Source: Actinomadura luteofluorescens | GTDB taxonomy: Bacteria > Actinomycetota > Actinomycetes > Streptosporangiales > Streptosporangiaceae | NCBI RefSeq assembly: GCF_013409365.1 | Contig: NZ_JACCBA010000001.1 | Coordinates: 8,804,001-8,868,000, forward strand | Direction of reading: 5' to 3' | Length of the DNA stretch: 64,000 nucleotides | Shown: positions 57,633 through 64,000 of the stretch, piece by piece | Layout of the letters: each line of letters starts with the position of its first letter | Numbering within the stretch: the first letter of the stretch is position 1 | Position numbers and translations under genes: made by a program | The notes under the pieces: model-generated | What the model was told of the DNA's origin: nothing | The model's input: the letters and a program-made list of their open reading frames with translations, nothing else | Database searches by the model: none

Positions 57633-59393
57633 TCAGTTCTCGGCGGGCTCGTCCTCGGGGACGAAGTCGACCCCGGCCTCCGCGCGCTGCTCCGGGGTGA
57701 TGGGGGTCGGCGCGGCGGTCAGGGGGTCGTGGCCGGAGGCGGCCTTCGGGAAGGCGATCACGTCGCGGATCGACTCCTGGCGGGCGAGGAGCATGACCAC
57801 CCGGTCCCAGCCGAACGCGATGCCGCCGTGCGGGGGCGGGCCGAACTTGAACGCCTCCAGCAGGAAGCCGAACTTCGACTCCGCCTCCTGCTTGGACAGG
57901 CCCAGCACGTCGAAGACGCGCTGCTGCATCTCGGCGCGGTGGATACGGATGGAGCCGCCGCCGATCTCGTTCCCGTTCAGGACGAGGTCGTAGGCGTCGG
58001 CGAGGGCGGTGCCCGGGTCGTCGTGGAAGGTGTCGGCGTACTCGGGCTTGGGCGCGGTGAACGGGTGGTGCACCGACGTCCAGCCGATCTGCTCGCCCTT
58101 GTCGTCCTCGACGGGCTCGAAGATCGGCGCGTCCACGACCCAGACGAACTTCCAGGCGGACTCGTCGATGAGGCCGCGGCGGCGGCCGATCTCCAGGCGG
58201 GCGGCGCCGAGGAGCTCCTGCGTGGAGTGCCGCTTGCCGGCGCCGAAGAAGACCGCGTCGCCGGGGGAGGCGCCGGTCTTGGCGGCGAGGCCCGCCTTCT
58301 CGGTGTCGGAGAGGTTCTTGGCGACCGGGCCGCCGAGGGTGCCGTCCTCCTGGACGAGCACGTAGGCGAGGCCGCGGGCGCCGCGGGCCTTCGCCCAGTC
58401 CTGCCAACCGTCCAGTTCCTTGCGGGTTTGGGACGCGCCGCCGGGCATGACGACCGCGCCGACGTAGGGGGCCTGGAACACGCGGAAGGACGTGCCGGCG
58501 AAGTACTCGGTCATGTCGGTCAGCTCGTTGCCGAACCGCAGGTCGGGCTTGTCGGAGCCGTAGCGGGCCAGCGCGTCGGCATAGGTGATGTGGGGGATCG
58601 GGCGGGGGATCTCGTACCCGGCGATCTCCTTCCACAGGCGCGCCACGAGGTCCTCGCCGACCGTCAGGACGTCGTCCTGGTCGACGAAGGACATCTCGAT
58701 GTCGATCTGGGTGAACTCGGGCTGCCGGTCGGCGCGGAAGTCCTCGTCGCGGTAGCAGCGGGCGATCTGGTAGTAGCGTTCGAGGCCGCCGACCATGAGG
58801 AGCTGCTTGAACAGCTGCGGCGACTGGGGGAGCGCGTACCAGTGGCCCGGCTGGAGCCGGACGGGGACGAGGAAGTCGCGGGCGCCCTCGGGGGTGGACC
58901 GGGTGAGGGTGGGCGTCTCCACGTTCACGAACCCGTGCTCGCGCATCACCTCGTGCGTCAGGAACGAGGCCTCCGAGCGGACCTTCATCGCCCGCGCGAC
59001 GCTCTCGCGGCGCAGGTCGAGGTAGCGGTACTTGAGGCGGATCTCCTCGTTGACGTTGACGTCGCCCTCGATGGGGAACGGCAGCGGCGCCGCGTCGGAG
59101 AGCACCTCGATGCGGGCGGCGGCGACCTCGACGTCGCCGGTGGGGAGCTCGGGGTTCTCGTTGCCCTCCGGCCGGACGCGGACCTCGCCGACGACCTTGA
59201 CGCAGTACTCGGCGCGCAGGTCGTGCGCGGTGTCCTCCTCGCGGAAGACGACCTGCGCGGTGCCGGAGGCGTCGCGCAGGTCGATGAACGTGACGCCGCC
59301 GTGGTCGCGGCGGCGGCCGACCCAGCCGGCCAGCGTTACCTGCTGCCCGGCGTGCTCCTTGCGGAGCGTGCCCGCCTCATGGGTGCGGATCAT
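57633..59393 (-). CDS. aspS: Aspartyl-tRNA synthetase
   Basis: 586-residue bacterial-type AspRS: OB anticodon domain ([19 protein letters not shown]), class II motifs ([28 protein letters not shown] and [15 protein letters not shown]), and a GAD insertion. His31 replaces the Leu of discriminating enzymes such as E. coli, consistent with a non-discriminating AspRS that also makes Asp-tRNA-Asn for GatCAB. ATG overlaps the hisS stop (ATGA). Confidence 0.96.
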   Translation of the reverse strand: MIRTHEAGTLRKEHAGQQVTLAGWVGRRRDHGGVTFIDLRDASGTAQVVFREEDTAHDLRAEYCVKVVGEVRVRPEGNENPELPTGDVEVAAARIEVLSDAAPLPFPIEGDVNVNEEIRLKYRYLDLRRESVARAMKVRSEASFLTHEVMREHGFVNVETPTLTRSTPEGARDFLVPVRLQPGHWYALPQSPQLFKQLLMVGGLERYYQIARCYRDEDFRADRQPEFTQIDIEMSFVDQDDVLTVGEDLVARLWKEIAGYEIPRPIPHITYADALARYGSDKPDLRFGNELTDMTEYFAGTSFRVFQAPYVGAVVMPGGASQTRKELDGWQDWAKARGARGLAYVLVQEDGTLGGPVAKNLSDTEKAGLAAKTGASPGDAVFFGAGKRHSTQELLGAARLEIGRRRGLIDESAWKFVWVVDAPIFEPVEDDKGEQIGWTSVHHPFTAPKPEYADTFHDDPGTALADAYDLVLNGNEIGGGSIRIHRAEMQQRVFDVLGLSKQEAESKFGFLLEAFKFGPPPHGGIAFGWDRVVMLLARQESIRDVIAFPKAASGHDPLTAAPTPITPEQRAEAGVDFVPEDEPAEN

Positions 59394-60670
59394 TTCGAGA
59401 GCCTTTCCTTCAACGTCGTGGTGAGGTCGGTGAGCGGGACGGCGGTCTGCTCGCCCTCGGCCAGGTCCTTGACCTGGGCGACGCCGTCCGCGATATCTCG
59501 CTCCCCGAGGATCACGGCGTACCGGGCGCCCGAGCGGTCCGCGTCCTTCATGGCGCCCTTCAGCCTCTTGCCGCCGAACGCCATGTCGGCCGCGATCCCG
59601 GCGCGGCGCAGCTCGTCGACGAGCGCGAACATGCGCCGCTCGGCGGTGTCGCCGAGCGCCACGCCGAACGCCTCGCAGCGCGGCTCGGCGGCGAAGGCGG
59701 GGCCCTGCCCGTCCGACGACTCGGCCTCCAGCGCGAGGACCGTGCGGTCCAGGCCGAGCCCGAACCCGATTCCCGGCAGCGGGGGGCCGCCGATGTCCTC
59801 CGACAGCCCGTCGTAGCGGCCGCCGCCGCCGATGCCGGACTGGGCGCCGAGCAGCGGGTGGTCGAACTCGTAGGTGGTGCGGGTGTAGTAGTCCAGGCCC
59901 CGGACGAGGGTGGGGGTGTCCTCCCACGTGATGCCGAGGTCGGCGAGCAGTTCCCGGACGCGGTCGTGGTGCGCCTTGCACGCCGGGCACAGGTGGTCGG
60001 CCATCAGCGGTGCGCCCGCGAGCTGCTCGCGGACCTTCGGGCGCTTGTCGTCCAGCACCCGCAGCGGGTTGATCTCGACGCGGGCGCGGGTGTCGTCGTC
60101 CAGGTCCAGGCCGCGCAGGAAGTCCTGCAGCAGGGCCCGGTAGGCGGGGCGGCACTCCTTGCAGCCGAGCGAGTTCAGCAGCAGCCGCACCCGGGTCAGG
60201 CCGAGGGACCGGTACCAGTTCCACGCGATCGCGATCGTCTCGGCGTCGACCTGCGGGTCCTCGCTGCCGATCGCCTCCAGGTCGAGCTGGTAGAACTGCC
60301 GGTAGCGGCCCTGCTGCGGGCGCTCGGCCCGGAACGCGGGCCCGGTGGTCCACACCTTCACCGGCAGCGAGCCCTTGTGCAGGTTGTTCTCCAGGACGGA
60401 GCGCAGCACCGACGCGGTGAACTCGGGGCGCAGCGTCAGGGACCTGCCGCCCCTGTCCTCGAAGGTGTACATCTCCTTGGACACCACGTCGGTGGACTCG
60501 CCGACGCCGCGCCGGAACAGGTTGGTGTCCTCGAACACCGCCAGTTCCAGGTAGCCGTAACCGGCCAGCCTCGCCTGCTCGGCGAAGGCCTCCCGGATGG
60601 CGTAGAAGAGGTCCGCGCGCGGCGGGACGTATTCGCTGACCCCCTTCGGGGCCCGGAAACTCGAACTCAT
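59390..60670 (-). CDS. hisS: Histidyl-tRNA synthetase
   Basis: 426-residue class II synthetase: motif 1 region, [17 protein letters not shown], motif 2 [24 protein letters not shown], His[14 protein letters not shown] and motif 3 [15 protein letters not shown]. Charges tRNA-His. Starts 11 nt after the metallo-hydrolase stop and overlaps aspS by 4 nt, so the three genes form one operon. Confidence 0.97.
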   Translation of the reverse strand: MSSSFRAPKGVSEYVPPRADLFYAIREAFAEQARLAGYGYLELAVFEDTNLFRRGVGESTDVVSKEMYTFEDRGGRSLTLRPEFTASVLRSVLENNLHKGSLPVKVWTTGPAFRAERPQQGRYRQFYQLDLEAIGSEDPQVDAETIAIAWNWYRSLGLTRVRLLLNSLGCKECRPAYRALLQDFLRGLDLDDDTRARVEINPLRVLDDKRPKVREQLAGAPLMADHLCPACKAHHDRVRELLADLGITWEDTPTLVRGLDYYTRTTYEFDHPLLGAQSGIGGGGRYDGLSEDIGGPPLPGIGFGLGLDRTVLALEAESSDGQGPAFAAEPRCEAFGVALGDTAERRMFALVDELRRAGIAADMAFGGKRLKGAMKDADRSGARYAVILGERDIADGVAQVKDLAEGEQTAVPLTDLTTTLKERLSK

Positions 60671-60681
60671 GGTCTTTTAGA

Positions 60682-61377
60682 TCAGAATCCCTTGTCAGGT
60701 CCGTCCGCGGGCACCAACTCCGAAAGGAACGGATTGGTCACACGCTCGCGGCCGATTGTGGTCTGGTCGCCGTGGCCGGGCAGGACGGCCGTCTCGTCGG
60801 GCATCGTGAGGCACACCCGGGACAGGCTGGCGAGGATCTGCTCGTACGATCCGCCCGGCAGGTCGGTGCGCCCGATGGAGCCGGCGAACAGCAGGTCGCC
60901 GGTGAACATCACGTCCGGGATCTGCTGGGCCTTCGGCGTCCGGAACGTCACCGACCCGGGCGTATGGCCCGGGGCGTGGTCGACGGTGAAGCTCAGCCCG
61001 GCCAGCTCCAGCACCGCCCCGTCGGACAGTTCGCGCACGTCGTCGGGCTCGGACAGCTCCAGGCCCCCGAACAGCTGCTGCCCGGCGCCCAGGGACAGGC
61101 CCTTGGCCGGATCGGTCAGCAGGTCGCGGTCGTCGGGATGGACGTAGGCCGGGACGTCCTTGGCGCCGCAGACCGGGGCCACCGACCAGACGTGGTCGAG
61201 ATGGCCGTGCGTCAGCAGCACCGCGACCGGCTTCAGCCGGTGCTCGCGCAGGAGCTCCTCGATCCCGGCCTCGGCGTCCTGCCCGGGATCGATGATCACG
61301 CACTCCTCACCGGCGGCGGGCGCCACGACATAGCAGTTCGCGGCGAACGATCCAGCGGGGAACCCGGCGACGAGCAC
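60682..61377 (-). CDS. MBL-fold metallo-hydrolase (glyoxalase II-like)
   Basis: 231-residue metallo-beta-lactamase-fold protein: THGHLDH metal motif, [26 protein letters not shown] and a C-terminal [12 protein letters not shown]. Hydroxyacylglutathione-hydrolase-like; in actinobacteria the thiol would be mycothiol or another. GTG 61377 has AAGGAAGGA upstream. First gene of the hydrolase-hisS-aspS operon, an arrangement common in actinomycetes. Confidence 0.92.
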   Translation of the reverse strand: MLVAGFPAGSFAANCYVVAPAAGEECVIIDPGQDAEAGIEELLREHRLKPVAVLLTHGHLDHVWSVAPVCGAKDVPAYVHPDDRDLLTDPAKGLSLGAGQQLFGGLELSEPDDVRELSDGAVLELAGLSFTVDHAPGHTPGSVTFRTPKAQQIPDVMFTGDLLFAGSIGRTDLPGGSYEQILASLSRVCLTMPDETAVLPGHGDQTTIGRERVTNPFLSELVPADGPDKGF

Positions 61378-61552
61378 GGTCGTCCTTCCTTAGAACCATC
61401 TCGGGTGGGCGTGTTCGAGGGTACCGGCGCGGCCACGGCCACCGCGAACGAGTTGGCGCGGCCGACGTGTCGCGGGGCGCGGCCCGCCGGGGCCGCGGCC
61501 GGGCGGGACGGCGCTCCCTGAACGCGGAGACGCTTTTACTCCCGGGTACCGC

Positions 61553-61558
61553 TACTAT
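61553..61558 (+). promoter_or_regulatory. -10 element candidate of the cyclophilin gene
   Basis: TACTAT at 61553-61558, 42 nt before the GTG start, is the best -10 match in the 222-nt divergent gap 61378-61599. No convincing -35 at 17-18 nt. The rest of the gap is GC-rich with no gene seen. Confidence 0.4.
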
Positions 61559-61599
61559 GCGCTGCACGTTCACCTGATCACACCGGAGAGGCGAGGCAC

Positions 61600-62349
61600 G
61601 TGGCGGCGAAGGACCGCAAGAAGCAGCTCGCGCGGCAGCGCTACGAGCGCCAGCAGCAGCGGCAGGCGCAGGAGGCGGCGCGGGCGCGCCGACTCAAGAT
61701 CATCTCCGCCGCGGCGGTGGTGGCGGTCATCGTCGTCGGCGGCGCCGCGTTCATGGTGCTCACCAAGGACGACGAGTCCACCGCGGCCGGGCCGCGGTGC
61801 ACCTACAAGGCGGCCCAGCAGGACGGTGCGCCCAAGGGTGTCGGCACCCCTCCGGGCAAGCCCGCCTACACGGACGTCGTCCAGACGACGATGAAGACCA
61901 ACCAGGGCGACGTGGAGGTGCAACTGTACGGCGGCAAGGCCCCGTGCACGGTCAACTCCTTCACGTACCTGGCGCAGAAGAACTTCTTCGACAAGACCTC
62001 GTGCCACCGGCTGACGAGCGGCGGGCTCAACGTCCTGCAGTGCGGCGACCCGACCGCGAAGGGCACCGGCGGCCCGGGCTACCAGTTCGCCAACGAGAAC
62101 ACCAACGGCGCCATGTACACCGAGGGCACGCTCGCCATGGCGCACAGCAGCCTGCCGGACTCCAACGGCAGCCAGTTCTTCATGGTCTACAAGGACTCGC
62201 AGCTCCCGCCGGACTACACGGTGTTCGGGAAGATCACCAAGGGGCTGGACGTGCTGAAGAAGATCGCCGACGCGGGTTCGGACCCCAAGGGCGACGGCAA
62301 GCCCAAGAAGAAGGTAGAGATCCAGGACGTCACGATCGCCGGGAAATAG
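61600..62349 (+). CDS. Cyclophilin-type peptidyl-prolyl isomerase, membrane-anchored
   Basis: 249-residue protein. A Lys/Arg/Gln-rich helical N-terminus (residues 1-31) and one transmembrane helix (about 32-54) precede an extracytoplasmic cyclophilin domain with SCHRLTSGGLNVLQCGDPTAKGTGGPGYQFANEN and SNGSQFFMVYKDSQLPPDYTVFG. The usual FHR is CHRL here, and several Cys may pair. It likely folds exported proteins. The type occurs next to relA/aspS in many actinomycetes. GTG 61600. Confidence 0.92.
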   Translation: MAAKDRKKQLARQRYERQQQRQAQEAARARRLKIISAAAVVAVIVVGGAAFMVLTKDDESTAAGPRCTYKAAQQDGAPKGVGTPPGKPAYTDVVQTTMKTNQGDVEVQLYGGKAPCTVNSFTYLAQKNFFDKTSCHRLTSGGLNVLQCGDPTAKGTGGPGYQFANENTNGAMYTEGTLAMAHSSLPDSNGSQFFMVYKDSQLPPDYTVFGKITKGLDVLKKIADAGSDPKGDGKPKKKVEIQDVTIAGK

Positions 62350-62422
62350 GCGAACGGGATACTAAGGTGTGGAGGGTCCGGTCGCCGTGAGCGCGTCCGG
62401 ACCCGCGATTCAGGAGGCAAGG

Positions 62423-63658
62423 GTGTCCAGCGCGACCGATCCCTGGGGCCGGGTGGACGAGGACGGCACCGTCTATGTGAGGACGGCCGACGGCGAGCGG
62501 GTCGTCGGCTCCTGGCAGGCCGGCGCGCCCGAAGAGGCCCTGTCCTACTTCAAGCGCAAGTACGACGCGCTCGCCACCGAGATCGGCCTGCTCGAACAGC
62601 GGGTCCGCACCACCGACCTGCAGCCGGCCCAGGCCCAGCAGGGCATCGACCGGCTGCGCGAGGCCGTCTCCGATGCGCACGCCGTCGGCGACCTCGACGC
62701 CCTCCTGCGCCGCCTGGAGGGCCTGTCGCAGCAGGTCGGGAGGCGCCGCGAGGAGGTCAAGGCCCAGCGCGAGCAGCACCGGCACGAGGCCCGCGAGGTC
62801 AAGGAGCGGATCGTCGCCGAGGCCGAGCGCATCGCGGTCGAGGAGACGCACTGGAAGAACGGCGGCGAGCGCCTGCGCCTGCTGGTCGAGGAGTGGAAGG
62901 CCGCCGACCGCATCGACCGCCCCACCGAGACCGCGCTGTGGAAGCGGCTGTCGGCCGCCCGCAACGCCTTCACCAAGCGACGCAAGGCCTACTTCGCCAC
63001 CCTCGACGACCAGCGCGAGGAGGCCCGGCGGGAGAAGGAGCGCCTCGTCACCGAGGCCGAGGCGATGTCGGGCTCCACCGACTGGGGCGACACGGCCGCC
63101 GCCTACCGCGACCTGATGCGCCGCTGGAAGCTGGCCGGGCGCGCCTCCCGGGACGCCGAGGAGGACCTGTGGGCCCGCTTCAAGGGCGCCCAGGACACCT
63201 TCTTCCAGGCCCGCGGCGCGGCGTTCGCCGAGCGCGACGCCGAGTTCCGCGGCAACGCCGAGGAGAAGGAGAAGATCCTCGCCGAGGCCGAGCGGCTTCT
63301 GCCGGTGCGGGACGTCCGGCAGGCTCGCCAGTCCCTGCGCGCGGTCCAGGAGCGCTGGGAGGCCGCCGGGATGGTGCCGCGCGACCAGCGCGACCGGCTG
63401 GAGGGGCGGCTCCGCAAGATCGAGGAGGCCGTCCGCTCCGCCGAGGAGAACGAGTGGCGCCGCACCAACCCCGAGGCCCGCGCCCGCGCCGAGGCCACGG
63501 TGGGCCAGCTGCGCAGCTCCATCGAGCAGCTGGAGAAGCGGCTCGGCAAGGCCCGCGAGGCCGGCCGCCAGAAGGACGTCAAGGAGGCCGAGGAGGCGCT
63601 CAGCGCCCGCCGCGCCTGGCTCGAAGAGGCCGAGCGCACCCTCGCCGAGTTCTCCTGA
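62423..63658 (+). CDS. DUF349-domain coiled-coil protein
   Basis: 411-residue, highly charged, helical protein with repeated DUF349 units: each has a W-K-AGR-like segment, e.g. VEEWKAADRIDRPTETALWKRL, LMRRWKLAGRASRDAEEDLWARFK and QERWEAAGMVPRDQRDRLEGRL. Cytosolic; function of the family is unclear. I chose GTG 62423 for AGGAGG 5 nt upstream; GTG 62369 would add 18 residues of weaker character. Commonly located close to relA in actinobacteria. Confidence 0.88.
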   Translation: MSSATDPWGRVDEDGTVYVRTADGERVVGSWQAGAPEEALSYFKRKYDALATEIGLLEQRVRTTDLQPAQAQQGIDRLREAVSDAHAVGDLDALLRRLEGLSQQVGRRREEVKAQREQHRHEAREVKERIVAEAERIAVEETHWKNGGERLRLLVEEWKAADRIDRPTETALWKRLSAARNAFTKRRKAYFATLDDQREEARREKERLVTEAEAMSGSTDWGDTAAAYRDLMRRWKLAGRASRDAEEDLWARFKGAQDTFFQARGAAFAERDAEFRGNAEEKEKILAEAERLLPVRDVRQARQSLRAVQERWEAAGMVPRDQRDRLEGRLRKIEEAVRSAEENEWRRTNPEARARAEATVGQLRSSIEQLEKRLGKAREAGRQKDVKEAEEALSARRAWLEEAERTLAEFS

Positions 63659-63674
63659 GCCTCTCGCCGCCTTC

Positions 63675-64000
63675 CTAGGCCGTGCGGCCCAGGAAGGCGA
63701 GCATGCGCGTCTGCTCGTCCGCCCCGCGCGGGGCGGGCAGGGGCGGCGCCAGGTGTCCCTCGCTCCGCAGCGACGCGGCGACCACCTGGGCCGTGGCGAA
63801 CGCGTGGTGGACGAGGTCCGGGTCGAGGCGCGACGGCTGGCCCGTCGCCCGGGCCAGGTCCCAGGCGTGCACCAGCGGCTCCAGGATGTAGCCCTCCAGG
63901 AAGTCGCCCAGCGGCAGCTCGCCCAGCCCGTCGAACGGGATGGGCCGGCCGAGCGCGTCGGGGGTGAGGGCCGCCGCGCACTCCTTGCGGGCCGCCCGCC
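63675..64000 (-). CDS. DinB/mycothiol-dependent maleylpyruvate isomerase-like protein, 5' partial
   Basis: The reading frame is open to the window edge, so only the C-terminal 108 residues are visible. They carry LVHAWDLARATGQ with the third metal His, characteristic of TIGR03086 / MDMPI-type DinB-fold proteins. These bind a divalent metal through three histidines and often use mycothiol. Substrate unknown. Convergent with the DUF349 gene; the 16-nt gap contains nothing else. Confidence 0.75.
   Translation of the reverse strand, partial: RAARKECAAALTPDALGRPIPFDGLGELPLGDFLEGYILEPLVHAWDLARATGQPSRLDPDLVHHAFATAQVVAASLRSEGHLAPPLPAPRGADEQTRMLAFLGRTA

Overview
The window is about 64 kb of high-GC DNA with GTG/TTG starts, frequent 4-nt stop/start overlaps and typical actinobacterial gene sets: phosphatidylinositol-mannoside synthesis, a mycobacterial-type FusA2, a fused RelA beside apt, yajC-secD-secF and an Eis-like acetyltransferase. 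A filamentous actinomycete of the Actinomadura/Thermomonosporaceae or Streptomyces type fits best; this is inferred from gene content, not from a marker gene. No rRNA, tRNA, insertion sequence, prophage or CRISPR array was seen.

Region by region. 1-1.9 kb: NarL-type two-component pair (kinase cut by the window edge) plus NUDIX. 1.9-7.8 kb: MocR regulator divergent from a translationally coupled operon of a dihydroxyphthalate-decarboxylase-like protein, a C-N hydrolase and a polar-amino-acid ABC importer. 7.9-9.7 kb: kynurenine-formamidase-like hydrolase convergent with a LysR regulator. 9.7-13.3 kb: a compact RiPP (graspetide-like) locus on the minus strand with two precursor-like peptides, an ATP-grasp ligase and an ABC exporter. 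13.5-19.8 kb: a seven-gene operon for 3-hydroxykynurenine/3-hydroxyanthranilate degradation by the 2-aminomuconate (meta-cleavage) route. 20-22.6 kb: cold-shock protein, MFS exporter and ROK repressor. 22.6-26.3 kb: TetR/acyl-CoA dehydrogenase divergent from an SDR and a quinone oxidoreductase around a perfect operator palindrome. 26.3-28.3 kb: second two-component system. 28.4-31.3 kb: cysteine dioxygenase behind a tiny leader peptide, a methyltransferase and a sugar porter.

The second half is mostly housekeeping: thrS behind an apparent threonine attenuator (31.3-33.6 kb); an Asp23-family protein, a HIT hydrolase and a polysaccharide deacetylase; fusA2; the pgsA-acyltransferase-pimA lipid operon; a DUF3048 lipoprotein; pdxS, pdxT and yebC; an Eis-like acetyltransferase; ruvCAB; yajC-secD-secF-apt-relA; and convergent to these a metallo-hydrolase-hisS-aspS operon. 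The window closes with a cyclophilin, a DUF349 coiled-coil protein and a partial DinB-fold protein.

The most interesting parts are (i) the ATP-grasp RiPP locus, whose second small gene shares an AGHYD-x4-TW motif with the first and looks like a second precursor; (ii) the thrS leader, with a 21-codon ORF carrying three consecutive Thr codons and mutually exclusive RNA hairpins; (iii) the cysteine-dioxygenase leader peptide; and (iv) several well-formed regulator operators that can be read directly from the DNA.
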